From positions 1 through 61,422 of the IMG/VR virus record IMGVR_UViG_3300013126_000033: DNA of 61,422 bases. One strand, given 5' to 3'. This document shows positions 1 to 8,003 of this stretch, one piece after another. The translations under genes and the position numbers were made by a program. The notes under the pieces are model-generated. The model saw only the letters and a list, made by a program, of their open reading frames with translations. It ran no database searches and was not told where the DNA came from. Source of the DNA: a virus. Each line of letters starts with the position of its first letter. Position 1 is the first letter of the stretch.

Positions 1-69
1 GGATATAGAGGCACACTAAACTTTGATACTCCAACAATGGGTGTATCATTCTTGACATTTACAGCTTAA
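1..69 (+). CDS. C-terminal end of an upstream gene (partial), probable virion protein
   Basis: An open frame runs in from the left edge and stops with TAA at 67-69, leaving 22 residues that end in GVSFLTFTA. Too little is present to name the family. The next two genes are conserved neighbours of structural genes in T4-like phages, so a virion protein is likely by context only. Confidence 0.5.
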   Translation, partial: GYRGTLNFDTPTMGVSFLTFTA

Positions 70-76
70 TCGAATA

Positions 77-96
77 TGGGGAGGGTAATCTCCCCA
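77..96 (+). other. Perfect 7-bp hairpin in a translation start region
   Basis: TGGGGAG (77-83) pairs with CTCCCCA (90-96) around a 6-nt loop, six bases before the preferred ATG at 103. The GAGGG that could serve as ribosome binding site lies in the stem and loop, so the hairpin could modulate initiation. It has no T-tract and is not an intrinsic terminator. Confidence 0.5.
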
Positions 97-102
97 ATCA
101 AC

Positions 103-477
103 ATGCAAAATTTGACTGAAGATAATTTTTTACAATATGCTATGAAGCACTATGATAATGCTCAGTGTTATAGCTTAGATGAATTTAATGATGATCTAAA
201 AAGATTCTTATATCTTAAAAAGTTATTTAATAGATATAAGAATGAATTAGATCTTAAAGAAACATTAATATTAAATCATATAATTGTTATTTATAATCTA
301 TTTGGAGAGCATGCTACAAACATGCTCTTCTTTAAGATTGATAAAGAGTGTTGGGATTCATTAACTACATTCTTAGTATTTTTAAATAGAATGCCAGAAG
401 AAGTCCCAAATCATAAGATTAAACTTTCAGAAATAGAATTAGACGAATACGTCATAAATGTACTTAGGAATATTTAA
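103..477 (+). CDS. Conserved T4-like phage protein of unknown function
   Basis: About 124 residues. The ATG at 103 (MQNLTEDNFLQYAMKHYDN) is preferred over the in-frame ATG at 76 because homologues I recall from marine T4-like phages begin at this NLTEDN motif and because a GAGGG sequence precedes it. The protein is Leu- and acid-rich, probably mostly helical, with no signal peptide or membrane segment. Its stop overlaps the next ATG by one base (TAATG), indicating translational coupling. The function is unknown. Confidence 0.7.
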   Translation: MQNLTEDNFLQYAMKHYDNAQCYSLDEFNDDLKRFLYLKKLFNRYKNELDLKETLILNHIIVIYNLFGEHATNMLFFKIDKECWDSLTTFLVFLNRMPEEVPNHKIKLSEIELDEYVINVLRNI

Positions 478-1049
478 TGTCAATAGTAGTAGACAATTTA
501 TTAGCTTTTCGTGTTTTATATATGTTGGTTACCCCATTTAAGGAAACTGATGCATATAAATTAGGTATTATTGACGAAACTGGTAAAAACCTAATTAAAC
601 CGTCTAAATTTAACACAACAGAACAGAAAGAAGCATATTCTTATCTTCATAGATTAGTTTTTAATATGAAAAGAATATTAGCCAAATTACCAGGTGGTGA
701 TAATAAATTAAAAAGTATTGTTGCTGCTTTGTATTTGATTAAAGAATACCATCAAGTTAAAGATAAATCATTAGATTTAATGGAAGAAAGACTAGATATT
801 ATTCTTAAATCAAATGCTATTCTAGTTGAAGAAACTCTTGAATTAGAAAAGTTTATGGAATCACCAGAATACTGTGATTCTTGTGATAGACTTAAAAAAG
901 ATTGCATCTGTAATGAATGTAAAGAAGAAGCACCAGCAAATGCAACAGGTGCTGCAGTAGCTACAGATAAACCAGCAATAAAACAAAAAGACATTGAAAA
1001 ATATAAATTAAAAAATGCAGGAATGTTGAAGTTCGTTAGAAGGAATTAA
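477..1049 (+). CDS. Conserved T4-like phage protein with a zinc-binding-like insert
   Basis: 190 residues. The N-terminal part (MSIVVDNLLAFRVLYMLVTP) and the later segments LAKLPGG and ATGAAVATDKP match, from memory, a protein widespread in marine T4-like phages, usually beside head or tail genes. Residues about 132-148 hold a CxxC, a CxC and further cysteines, consistent with a small zinc knuckle. A basic C-terminus (KLKNAGMLKFVRRN) could bind nucleic acid or scaffold. The role is not established; a structural or head-core role is a guess from context. Confidence 0.65.
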   Translation: MSIVVDNLLAFRVLYMLVTPFKETDAYKLGIIDETGKNLIKPSKFNTTEQKEAYSYLHRLVFNMKRILAKLPGGDNKLKSIVAALYLIKEYHQVKDKSLDLMEERLDIILKSNAILVEETLELEKFMESPEYCDSCDRLKKDCICNECKEEAPANATGAAVATDKPAIKQKDIEKYKLKNAGMLKFVRRN

Positions 1050-1050
1050 T

Positions 1051-1656
1051 ATGTGGATGTTGAGTTTTATACCTGATAGTGTATTACAAACACTTATCTT
1101 TATGATATTGTTTATTGGTGCTGGCGGGTTTATTTTAGGGTCATTTGGTAACCTATTTTTAGGTATTAGACCTTATAGTTCTTTAATTAAAACTATTTCA
1201 ACTATATTATTAGTTGCAGGTGTTTATTTCTATGGTGGTTATGGTGTAGAAATGGAATGGCGTAATAAGGCCAAAGAATTACAAGCAGAAATTGATAGAA
1301 AAGATGCAGTGTCTGCAGAAGTTACAGAAAAGATTGTTACACAATATGTTGAGAAAGTTAAAGTTGTTAAGGAGAAGGGTGATGTTATCATTAAGGAAGT
1401 TCCAAAATATGTTACTAAAGAATCTGATGCTAGTTGTGTTATCCCTAAGTCTTTTGTCGTGCTCCACGACAGTGCCAGTCGTAATGAAATTCCCGACGCC
1501 GCCAGACCAGTTGATGACTCCGCCTCAACCGTTAAACTCTCTAGAGTAATAGAAACAGTTGCAGGTAACTATACTATATACTATGAAACTGCCGAACAAT
1601 TAAAAGCCTTGCAAGATTGGGTGAATCAGCAAGAGAAAATCTATAATGGAAAATGA
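1051..1656 (+). CDS. Rz-like inner-membrane spanin (i-spanin)
   Basis: 201 residues. Two hydrophobic segments (about 6-33 and 44-65) are followed by a long charged coiled-coil stretch (about 66-120) and a periplasmic C-terminal part, as in Rz-type spanins that disrupt the outer membrane at lysis. The strongest support is the small lipoprotein gene embedded in its +1 frame at 1409-1549, the classic Rz/Rz1 arrangement. The coding sequence turns GC-rich only across that overlap (about 1440-1540), as expected where two frames are under selection. A second hydrophobic segment is unusual for Rz. Its 3' end overlaps the next gene by 11 nt. Confidence 0.75.
   Translation: MWMLSFIPDSVLQTLIFMILFIGAGGFILGSFGNLFLGIRPYSSLIKTISTILLVAGVYFYGGYGVEMEWRNKAKELQAEIDRKDAVSAEVTEKIVTQYVEKVKVVKEKGDVIIKEVPKYVTKESDASCVIPKSFVVLHDSASRNEIPDAARPVDDSASTVKLSRVIETVAGNYTIYYETAEQLKALQDWVNQQEKIYNGK
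1409..1549 (+). CDS. Rz1-like outer-membrane lipoprotein (o-spanin), nested in the Rz-like gene
   Basis: 46 residues read in the +1 frame of the i-spanin gene. The preferred ATG at 1409 has an AAGGAAG ribosome binding site about nine bases upstream and gives a short basic region (MLLKNL), a hydrophobic core and the lipobox LLSC, so Cys18 would be lipidated. The mature part is short and proline-rich (FPTPPDQLMTPPQP), typical of Rz1. An alternative start is ATG 1427, which would lack the lysine. It would form a periplasm-spanning complex with the host gene's product. Confidence 0.8.
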   Translation: MLLKNLMLVVLSLSLLSCSTTVPVVMKFPTPPDQLMTPPQPLNSLE

Positions 1657-1963
1657 TATGATTAATCCGGAGAGAATAGCTAAATTGGAAGCACAAGTAG
1701 ATAGTTTAAAAGAAGATGTAGCCGAGGTTAAATCGGATATCAGGGATCTTCATTCCAGAATTACAACGGGGAATAGAGAAATTATGGACAAATTGGATGA
1801 AAAGATTGACGAACTTGCTCGTAATGATAAAGTTCAACATGAGTCTTTAAGACAAGCTATGCTTGAAGTTAAATCTCGTGTAGATGTTCTTGAAAGATGG
1901 CGCTGGATGATTGTTGGTGCTGCTATGGTTGTTGGTTGGATTTTAAATAAAATGTTTTCATAA
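1646..1963 (+). CDS. XhlA-like coiled-coil protein with C-terminal membrane anchor (lysis cassette)
   Basis: 105 residues: an N-terminal heptad-rich region (about 8-80, IAKLEAQVDSLKEDVAEVK) followed by one membrane segment near residues 86-102 and a two-residue tail. This architecture matches hemolysin XhlA-type phage proteins, which sit at the cytoplasmic membrane and help holin and endolysin function. Position right after the spanin pair, overlapping it by 11 nt, supports a lysis role. No canonical holin is visible here; this protein could act as one. Confidence 0.65.
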   Translation: MENDMINPERIAKLEAQVDSLKEDVAEVKSDIRDLHSRITTGNREIMDKLDEKIDELARNDKVQHESLRQAMLEVKSRVDVLERWRWMIVGAAMVVGWILNKMFS

Positions 1964-1967
1964 TGTG

Positions 1968-1996
1968 TTTACATTAATTAAGCCTTATGATATAAT
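1968..1996 (+). promoter_or_regulatory. Sigma70-like early promoter
   Basis: TTTACA (1968-1973), 17-nt spacer starting TTAATTA, TATAAT (1991-1996) with an upstream TG (extended -10). First of fifteen near-identical promoters in the window; drives the gene at 2024. Confidence 0.85.
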
Positions 1997-2023
1997 AACA
2001 TATATTGAAAAGGCATTTATATT

Positions 2024-2254
2024 ATGAAAAAGTTTGATATTAAATGGGTCGCGATGGCCCTTTTTATTTTTGGTGGCACTTTGTTTGCCATTAAATCTCC
2101 TTTTATGAAATGGGGTGTTCCGTGTTTTGTTATTGGACATGCTATTCATCTCTATTATTTTATTACCCATCACCGTAGTAGGCCAATGATTCTACAAAAT
2201 CTATACTTCTTACTACTCAATATCTATGGTATCTATACTTGGTTTATCAAATAA
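2024..2254 (+). CDS. Small membrane protein with about three transmembrane segments
   Basis: 76 residues, almost entirely hydrophobic: segments at about 8-23, 29-48 and 56-74. It is the only gene between two early promoters, so it is probably made early and inserted in the host cytoplasmic membrane. I do not recognise a family. Roles such as superinfection exclusion are possible for early phage membrane proteins, but that is only inference. Confidence 0.65.
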   Translation: MKKFDIKWVAMALFIFGGTLFAIKSPFMKWGVPCFVIGHAIHLYYFITHHRSRPMILQNLYFLLLNIYGIYTWFIK

Positions 2255-2257
2255 ACA

Positions 2258-2286
2258 TTTACATTAATTACTATATGTGATATAAT
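2258..2286 (+). promoter_or_regulatory. Sigma70-like early promoter for the primase operon
   Basis: TTTACA (2258-2263), 17-nt spacer starting TTAATTA, TGTGA before TATAAT (2281-2286). The primase ATG lies 26 bases downstream of the -10. Confidence 0.85.
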
Positions 2287-2311
2287 TATATTATAAATTG
2301 AGGGTGAATTA

Positions 2312-3337
2312 ATGTTATGGATTGATCAAAAATATGTAAATCTTATTTCTTATAAACTAAGAAATTTTAAGTTGAAAAAGAAAAACTATTGGAATTTTTC
2401 TTGTCCAATTTGTGGTGACTCAAAGACTAATCAATTAAAAGCTCGTGGATTTGTATTCCTACATGATAACAGATTAGTTTATAAGTGTCATAACTGTGGT
2501 TATAGTTCCAATGTAGGTAATCTAATTAAACAACTAGATTCAACATTATATAATGAATATGTTTTGGAAAGATATAAAGAAACATCCAACTTACATAATG
2601 ACCATATTGATCTAAAAGAAACTACACTTGCAATTACAGCTACATCGGAACCAGTATTATATGATGCTATCCTAGATACATTGCAATTAGTAGAAACATT
2701 ACCAGAATCACATCAAGCAAAACAATACTTAATCACACGTAAAATTCCAAAAGATAAATGGAACCTATTTTACTATACGGATAAGTTTAAAGAATGGTCA
2801 AATCAATATAAATTTCAGTTTATGAATTTAGAAACTGATCACCCTAGATTGGTTATTCCATTCTTTAATAAACACGGTAAAGTGTTTATGTATCAAGGGC
2901 GCGCATTTGGTAATGAACAACCTAAATATATTTCAGTTAAACTAGATGATTCAGAGGATAAAGTATATGGACTTGACCGTGTTAACTACAAAAATCGTGT
3001 CTATGTGGTCGAAGGCCCGATTGATTCTATCTTCTTGCCCAACTGCCTCGCAGTGGGTGGAGCTGATTTTGATATTCCTATCATTGCTTCTATTAAATCT
3101 AATGTTACCTTGGTGAGTGATAATGAACCACGTAATAAAGAAATTGTTAAAATGATTGGCAAATTTATTGAAAAAGGTTATAGTGTATGTCTATGGCCAG
3201 ATACAGTAAATGAAAAAGATATTAATGAAATGGTACTTGCTGGTAAATCAATTGAATCAATTATGAACACAATAAATACAAACACATTCCAAGGAATTGA
3301 AGCTAAATTAAGATTTGCATCATGGAGAAAAATATGA
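2312..3337 (+). CDS. 61: DNA primase, T4 gp61-like
   Basis: 341 residues, almost the length of T4 gp61 (342). It makes RNA primers for lagging-strand synthesis with the gp41 helicase. A zinc ribbon is formed by CPIC at residue 31 and CHNCG near residue 57. The Toprim core follows: VVEGPID near residue 231 supplies the catalytic Glu and SDNEPRN near residue 269 the acidic metal ligands. An AGGGTGAA site precedes the ATG, and the gene is first in an early operon. Codons around the Toprim glutamate (about 2995-3065) are noticeably more GC-rich than the rest of the gene. Confidence 0.9.
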   Translation: MLWIDQKYVNLISYKLRNFKLKKKNYWNFSCPICGDSKTNQLKARGFVFLHDNRLVYKCHNCGYSSNVGNLIKQLDSTLYNEYVLERYKETSNLHNDHIDLKETTLAITATSEPVLYDAILDTLQLVETLPESHQAKQYLITRKIPKDKWNLFYYTDKFKEWSNQYKFQFMNLETDHPRLVIPFFNKHGKVFMYQGRAFGNEQPKYISVKLDDSEDKVYGLDRVNYKNRVYVVEGPIDSIFLPNCLAVGGADFDIPIIASIKSNVTLVSDNEPRNKEIVKMIGKFIEKGYSVCLWPDTVNEKDINEMVLAGKSIESIMNTINTNTFQGIEAKLRFASWRKI

Positions 3338-3588
3338 CACATATAGATATAGTTATAGATACACCTTGGTGGTTAATGAGAGTACTTACTAATAGATTAA
3401 AATCTTTTACTAAACCATTATTTTCATTCTTAGTTCCATTTACTAAAAAGAAACTAATGGCAGCTCTCGTAATTGAAACTATAACATCATTTAGACTTAG
3501 ACTAAACACAACTGAATTTGGTATTGGTACATTTAATTTAACATTTTGGATTATAAGGACAGATTATGAGAAAATTAGTAGCGAATAA
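3334..3588 (+). CDS. Small conserved hypothetical protein
   Basis: 84 residues starting at ATG 3334 (MTHIDIVIDTPWW), which overlaps the primase stop as ATGA and has GGAG at 3324-3327; an upstream in-frame ATG at 3322 is less likely. Basic middle section, no signal peptide, no recognised domain. Its last 23 bases overlap the next gene. It belongs to the primase operon. Confidence 0.6.
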   Translation: MTHIDIVIDTPWWLMRVLTNRLKSFTKPLFSFLVPFTKKKLMAALVIETITSFRLRLNTTEFGIGTFNLTFWIIRTDYEKISSE

Positions 3589-3943
3589 GATTATTACACC
3601 AGATGGTACAGTATTGCAAAGTTTTCATAAACACGACTATAAGTCTCATCTAGATAAGAATGGGTCTATTTACATGGTTGATGGAGGACTAGAATATCTG
3701 CGTCGAACTGTAAATGATGACCCGTTTACAGAGGCGTCAATATATAATGACGCCCCACATAATTTAATTAGATGTACTTTTCATTGGGGTACTAGAGGTA
3801 AGAATGGTAATCAGCCGCTAGAATGGAAGCAGTTAGAAAAATTAGACACAGATCACATTCAAGCCATTATAGATACTCAATCACACATACCAGAGTACAT
3901 AATGGATTTATTTAAGCAAGAATTAGAATGGAGAAATAAGTGA
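3566..3943 (+). CDS. Conserved T4-like phage protein of unknown function
   Basis: 125 residues (MRKLVANKIITPDGTVLQSF...). I recall similar proteins with the same start and the HHDYK/VDGGLEYLRR features in many T4-like phages, always without assigned function. AAGGAC precedes the ATG. The C-terminal part (DHIQAIIDTQ) looks helical. It overlaps both neighbours by a few bases, so it is translated with them. Confidence 0.7.
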   Translation: MRKLVANKIITPDGTVLQSFHKHDYKSHLDKNGSIYMVDGGLEYLRRTVNDDPFTEASIYNDAPHNLIRCTFHWGTRGKNGNQPLEWKQLEKLDTDHIQAIIDTQSHIPEYIMDLFKQELEWRNK

Positions 3944-4230
3944 AATTCCGAAAGAAACCAGTTGTAATTGAAGCTGTTCAATTCTTATATACAAGAGACC
4001 AAATTTCAGAATTAACTTATTTCTGTGGTCCTTATATTAGTAATATTGGCAAAATAAATGAATCAGGACAACATATTGCCGAAATTAGAACACTTGAAGA
4101 TGGTGATGGTGGTGTATATTCAGTGAAACATATAGCAACTGAAGGTGATTGGATTATTAAAGGTGTGCAAGGAGAGTTCTATGCATGCAAACCAGATATT
4201 TTTGAACAAACATATGAAAAGGTAGAATAA
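3940..4230 (+). CDS. Conserved phage protein (KFRKKPVVIEA family)
   Basis: 96 residues with a GTG start at 3940 that overlaps the previous stop (GTGA). The N-terminus MKFRKKPVVIEAVQF and the later GDWIIKGVQGEFYACKPDIF are hallmarks of a small protein found in many phages and prophages; the C-terminal block looks like a compact beta fold. The biochemical role is unknown. Confidence 0.75.
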   Translation: MKFRKKPVVIEAVQFLYTRDQISELTYFCGPYISNIGKINESGQHIAEIRTLEDGDGGVYSVKHIATEGDWIIKGVQGEFYACKPDIFEQTYEKVE

Positions 4231-4234
4231 TTTT

Positions 4235-4242
4235 TATAAATA
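4235..4242 (+). promoter_or_regulatory. T4-type late promoter
   Basis: TATAAATA 28 bases before the start of the HNH nuclease gene at 4271, in the short gap after the preceding stop codon. Confidence 0.7.
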
Positions 4243-4270
4243 ACATTATACTCAATAGGAGACCAGTGTT

Positions 4271-4861
4271 ATGAGACGTAAAAATTATAAAAAAATATGG
4301 GAAAAATATCACAATAAACTTCTTCCTAAAAATATGGAAATTCACCATATAGATGGAAATTTTAATAACAATGATCCCAGTAATCTTTTAGCAGTCACTA
4401 TAGAAGAACACCTAAATATACATTTAGATCAAAATGATTATTCAGCTGTTCAGGCAATATTGATGAGAATGGAAAGAACTGATGAAAATATATCCTTATT
4501 AAGAAGGGCTGCATCTGAACACCAGAAAAAATTATTAGAAGAAAATAGGCACAATTTTCAAAATAAAGAAAATAGGCTAAAACAAAAAGATTCTATTAAA
4601 AAACTTCATGAACAACGAAAAGAAGACGGTCAAGGCGCATTTTTGGGGATAGAAAATATTATTGAAAATAGTAGATATGCTGGAAAAAGAGCAGCAGAAT
4701 TAAATGCTGGGTTTTTAGATACTAATTCTCCTAATCATGGCAGTAAACATGTAAAAGGTACTAAATGGTGGACACATATATCAGGTGAGCGAATTCGCTC
4801 AAAAGAGTGTCCTGGTGATAATTGGAAACAAGGAATGAAATATGAAAGTACGACTAATTAG
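4271..4861 (+). CDS. HNH homing endonuclease (freestanding)
   Basis: 196 residues. The HNH core is at residues 22-52: MEIHHIDGNFNNN gives the His pair and the Asn-rich turn, then EEHLNIH supplies the final His. A charged linker follows and the C-terminus (KWWTHISGERIRSKECPGDN) resembles the short DNA-binding modules at the ends of the GIY-YIG nucleases in this window. It has its own late promoter and interrupts the operon between the KFRKKP gene and thyX, whose start it overlaps by 20 nt. This is typical of freestanding mobile nuclease genes that cut a homologous phage lacking them. Confidence 0.85.
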   Translation: MRRKNYKKIWEKYHNKLLPKNMEIHHIDGNFNNNDPSNLLAVTIEEHLNIHLDQNDYSAVQAILMRMERTDENISLLRRAASEHQKKLLEENRHNFQNKENRLKQKDSIKKLHEQRKEDGQGAFLGIENIIENSRYAGKRAAELNAGFLDTNSPNHGSKHVKGTKWWTHISGERIRSKECPGDNWKQGMKYESTTN

Positions 4862-5513
4862 TTATTCTCAACCGACTGATGAAATTAAAAATGAAGGAAT
4901 ACAGAATGTACAAGATTTAATTGCATTTTGTGCAAGGGTTTCAAATCCAGCAAATCAATATAATACAGAAACATCTGAAAAATTAATTAAATACTTAATT
5001 AAACATAAGCATTGGAGCCCCTTAGAAGTTACTTCTGCTTGTATGGAGATTGAGACTACACGAGATATTGCTCGTCAGATTCTACGTCATCGTTCATTCT
5101 CTTTCCAAGAGTTTAGTCAACGATATGCAGATCCTACAAAGGATTTATCTTTTGAACTACGTGAAGCACGTCTACAAGATACAGTCAATCGCCAGAACTC
5201 TGTAGAGACTGATGATTTTGCTTTAAAAGCAACATGGATTGAAAAGCAACAGGATGTTATTGCTGCAGCAAATCATGCATATAAATGGGCTATCGATAAT
5301 GGTATCGCTAAGGAACAAGCACGAGCAGTTCTTCCGGAAGGTAATACAGTTTCACGTATGTATATGAATGGAACTCTTCGTAGTTGGATTCACTTTTTGG
5401 AAGTAAGGTCGGGCCCAGAAACCCAAAAAGAGCATAGAGAAGTGGCTATAGCTGTTGCACAAGCAATTAGTGAAATTTTCCCTATGGTTGATGGGTTTGT
5501 GTGCGAGTCTTAG
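4842..5513 (+). CDS. thyX: FAD-dependent thymidylate synthase ThyX
   Basis: 223 residues. It converts dUMP to dTMP using methylenetetrahydrofolate, NADPH and FAD. The ThyX signature RHRSFSFQEFSQR lies at residues 80-92, and a second conserved block (LRSWIHFLEVR) contributes FAD and dUMP contacts near residue 180. T4 itself uses the unrelated ThyA-type Td. The gene sits with the ribonucleotide reductase genes and, further on, with fhs, which also feeds the folate one-carbon pool. Its last codons overlap the epimerase start. Confidence 0.92.
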   Translation: MKVRLISYSQPTDEIKNEGIQNVQDLIAFCARVSNPANQYNTETSEKLIKYLIKHKHWSPLEVTSACMEIETTRDIARQILRHRSFSFQEFSQRYADPTKDLSFELREARLQDTVNRQNSVETDDFALKATWIEKQQDVIAAANHAYKWAIDNGIAKEQARAVLPEGNTVSRMYMNGTLRSWIHFLEVRSGPETQKEHREVAIAVAQAISEIFPMVDGFVCES

Positions 5514-6358
5514 TAACCGGAGCAACAGGTTATATTGGATCCCATTTATGTAAAATTTTACATGATCGTGGGCACTCTGTAGTTGGATTAGATAAAAACT
5601 TTAATCAGAATAAAATCGGGAATTATTGTACAGAGATTATCAATCATGATATAATGGACACTAGTCGGTTAGGTAAGTTTGACGCTGTAATACATCTTGC
5701 CGGATATGCTTCAGTTGAAGAAAGTATGCAGTTTCCTTCTATGTATTATAAAAACAATATCATGAGCACATTAAAGATATTATCAGATTATCCTGATGCC
5801 CATATTTTGTTTGCTTCTACTTCCAATGCATTTGATCCTCAGTCTCCATATGCTAAATCTAAAGTGGCATGTGAAGATATTATTAAAGAATTAGCAGAAG
5901 ATTATACTATCTTTAGATTCTTTAATGTTGCTGGGTCGGATGGGAAGAATATGCAGATGGGTAATGCTACTCATCTTATTCGTATAGCTTCTGAATGTGC
6001 TATTGGTAAAAGAGATAAAGTGTTTATATTTGGAGATGATTATGACACAAAAGACGGAACGTGTGTTCGCGATTATATTCATGTTGTTGATATTGGGAAC
6101 GCTATTGCTAACGCTGTGGAACATGGTCCATTTAATACACCTTATGAATGTATTGGTTCAGGCAAAGGTTACACTGTTTTAGAAGTATTAAATACTATGA
6201 ACACACTATTTGATGTTAAATATGAAATTGCACCACGCAGACCTGGTGACCCTGCTAATTTAACTATTGATAACCAGTTCCCTTTATTAGAAGTTAAACA
6301 TAATTTATTAGATATGTGTACATCTGCAGTACAGGCAGAGAAAAATAGATATAAATAG
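5501..6358 (+). CDS. NAD-dependent sugar epimerase, GalE-like (extended SDR)
   Basis: 285 residues with a GTG start overlapping thyX. The Rossmann motif GATGYIGSH is at residues 7-15 and the catalytic YxxxK (YAKSK) near residue 116. C-terminal features (DGTCVRDYIHVVD, APRRPGDP) match UDP-glucose/UDP-galactose 4-epimerases; the protein is a little shorter than bacterial GalE (about 330). With the cytidylyltransferase that follows and the glycosyltransferases at 36.6 and 38.9 kb it suggests the phage modifies sugars, perhaps on its virion, its DNA or the host surface. The exact substrate cannot be read from sequence. Confidence 0.85.
   Translation: MRVLVTGATGYIGSHLCKILHDRGHSVVGLDKNFNQNKIGNYCTEIINHDIMDTSRLGKFDAVIHLAGYASVEESMQFPSMYYKNNIMSTLKILSDYPDAHILFASTSNAFDPQSPYAKSKVACEDIIKELAEDYTIFRFFNVAGSDGKNMQMGNATHLIRIASECAIGKRDKVFIFGDDYDTKDGTCVRDYIHVVDIGNAIANAVEHGPFNTPYECIGSGKGYTVLEVLNTMNTLFDVKYEIAPRRPGDPANLTIDNQFPLLEVKHNLLDMCTSAVQAEKNRYK
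6350..6357 (+). promoter_or_regulatory. T4-type late promoter
   Basis: TATAAATA overlapping the stop codon of the epimerase gene, 23 bases before the cytidylyltransferase ATG at 6373. Confidence 0.55.
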
Positions 6359-6372
6359 ATTGAGAATTTATT

Positions 6373-6786
6373 ATGAAAATAGGATTTACTTGCAGTACTT
6401 TTGATTTGCTCCACTCGGGTCATATTGCTATGTTAAGAGAAGCAAAAGAACATTGTGATTATTTAATATGTGGACTTCAAACTGACCCATCAGTAGATAG
6501 AAAAGAAAAAAATTCACCAATTCAAACAATAGTAGAACGTCAGGTGCAATTGTCAGCGGTGAAATTTGTAGATGAAGTTATAGTATATGAAACAGAAAAA
6601 GATTTGGAAGATATTCTTGAAATGTTTCATATAGATGTTAGAATATTAGGTGAAGAATATCGAGATAAAGACTTTACAGGAAAAGATATCTGTAAACGTA
6701 GAGGTATTCAGTTACATTTTAATAAACGTGATCATAGATTTTCATCATCTTCTTTAAGAAAAATAGTATTAGAAAAACAAAAATGA
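6373..6786 (+). CDS. Cytidylyltransferase, TagD/glycerol-3-phosphate type
   Basis: 137 residues, the size of TagD. Nucleotidyltransferase motif HSGH at residues 14-17 and the C-terminal RFSSSSLRK, equivalent to the ISTT region, bind the nucleotide. These enzymes make CDP-glycerol or related activated alcohols or sugars. It could alternatively be a nucleotidyltransferase acting on another phosphorylated substrate. Its stop overlaps the nrdA frame as ATGA. Confidence 0.8.
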   Translation: MKIGFTCSTFDLLHSGHIAMLREAKEHCDYLICGLQTDPSVDRKEKNSPIQTIVERQVQLSAVKFVDEVIVYETEKDLEDILEMFHIDVRILGEEYRDKDFTGKDICKRRGIQLHFNKRDHRFSSSSLRKIVLEKQK

Positions 6787-7943
6787 GGAATATTATGCAA
6801 GAAGCACATGGAATTAAAATAGACTTAAAAAGAGACAGTCTATTTGACCAATTAGGATTAATACGACTACGTGAATCCTATATGACAGAAGAAGAAACAT
6901 CACCGCAAGAAAGGTTTGCATATGTTAGTAAAACTTTTAGTAGTAATCCAGAGCACGCTCAACGTCTTTATGAGTATTCATCTAAACACTGGTTATCTTA
7001 TGCCACTCCTATCCTATCTTTTGGCCGTAGTAAGCGTGGGCTTCCTATTTCATGCTTCTTAAACTTTATTGAAGATACTGCTGATGGTTTAGTTGAAAAC
7101 TTATCAGAAACAAATTGGTTATCTATGTTAGGAGGCGGTGTTGGAATTGGTTTCGGTATTCGTAGTGCTGATGATAAGTCTACTGGTGTTATGCCTCATC
7201 TTAAAATGTATGATGCTAGTTCTCTCGCTTATCGTCAAGGTCGTACCCGTCGTGGTTCTTATGCTGCTTATTTGGATATTAGTCACCCAGATATTTTAAT
7301 GTTCTTGGAAATGAGAAAACCTACTGGTGATCAGAACATGCGTTGCTTGAATCTTCACCACGGAGTTAATATTCCAGATGCATTTATGGAAATCATTGAG
7401 CGTTGTATGCTTGATGAACACGCAGACGATTCATGGGAATTAAAAGACCCACATTCTGGTGTTGTTATTGATACTGTATCTGCAAAAGAACTATGGCAAA
7501 AACTATTAGAACTTCGTATGCAAACAGGTGAACCATATTTACACTTCATTGATGAATCTAATCGTAAATTACCACAATGGTTGAAATCAAAGGGATTAAA
7601 AGTACATCAATCAAATCTTTGTTTGACAGGCGATACTATAATCCAAGTATATGAAGTTAGAAGTGGTAATGTTTTATTAGTGCGTCTTGATGATTATATC
7701 AATAAACTCCATCCTAATGACCATTATAAAGTTTGGTCATATAATGAAGAAACTAATATTGCAGAATGGAAAGAAATTACTGCAGCAGCTATGACAAATC
7801 CTAATGCTGAAATATTAGAAATTGAAGATGAGGAAACTGGTAAAATTATTAGGTGTACACCAGAACATAAAATCTATACTAAAAATAGGGGTTATGTAAT
7901 GGCAAAAGATTTAAAAGAAGATGATGTATTAAATATTGCTTAA
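6783..7943 (+). CDS. nrdA: Ribonucleotide reductase large subunit, N-terminal part fused to N-half of a split intein
   Basis: Residues 1-279 are the N-extein of a class I NrdA without an ATP cone; GLPISCFLNF carries the first redox cysteine. At residue 280 (codon 7620-7622) the sequence changes to an intein: Cys1 in CLTGDTIIQV (block A) and TPEHKIYTKNRGYVM (block B, with the TxxH motif), ending after 107 residues at a stop codon. The matching C-half is at 8734. Splicing would join SNL to CSEI, so the intein interrupts the protein immediately before the catalytic thiyl-radical cysteine. The true start may be ATG 6795 (MQEAHGIKI), which has AGGAA five bases upstream. It reduces ribonucleotides together with NrdB. 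Confidence 0.9.
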   Translation: MRNIMQEAHGIKIDLKRDSLFDQLGLIRLRESYMTEEETSPQERFAYVSKTFSSNPEHAQRLYEYSSKHWLSYATPILSFGRSKRGLPISCFLNFIEDTADGLVENLSETNWLSMLGGGVGIGFGIRSADDKSTGVMPHLKMYDASSLAYRQGRTRRGSYAAYLDISHPDILMFLEMRKPTGDQNMRCLNLHHGVNIPDAFMEIIERCMLDEHADDSWELKDPHSGVVIDTVSAKELWQKLLELRMQTGEPYLHFIDESNRKLPQWLKSKGLKVHQSNLCLTGDTIIQVYEVRSGNVLLVRLDDYINKLHPNDHYKVWSYNEETNIAEWKEITAAAMTNPNAEILEIEDEETGKIIRCTPEHKIYTKNRGYVMAKDLKEDDVLNIA

Positions 7944-7968
7944 TTTAGTAGGTAGAAAAATCTAAAAT

Positions 7969-7976
7969 TATAAATA
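7969..7976 (+). promoter_or_regulatory. T4-type late promoter
   Basis: TATAAATA 28 bases before the GIY-YIG gene that lies between the two intein halves. The surrounding bases also contain an inverted TAGGTAG / CTACCTA pair (GTAGGTAG near 7949 and CTACCTAC near 7984). Confidence 0.65.
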
Positions 7977-8003
7977 GATATATCTACCTACTAAGGAATA
8001 AAA

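Noticed and set aside
752-994. 80-codon minus-strand frame opposite the zinc-knuckle protein gene
   Set aside because: Antisense shadow of a well supported gene.
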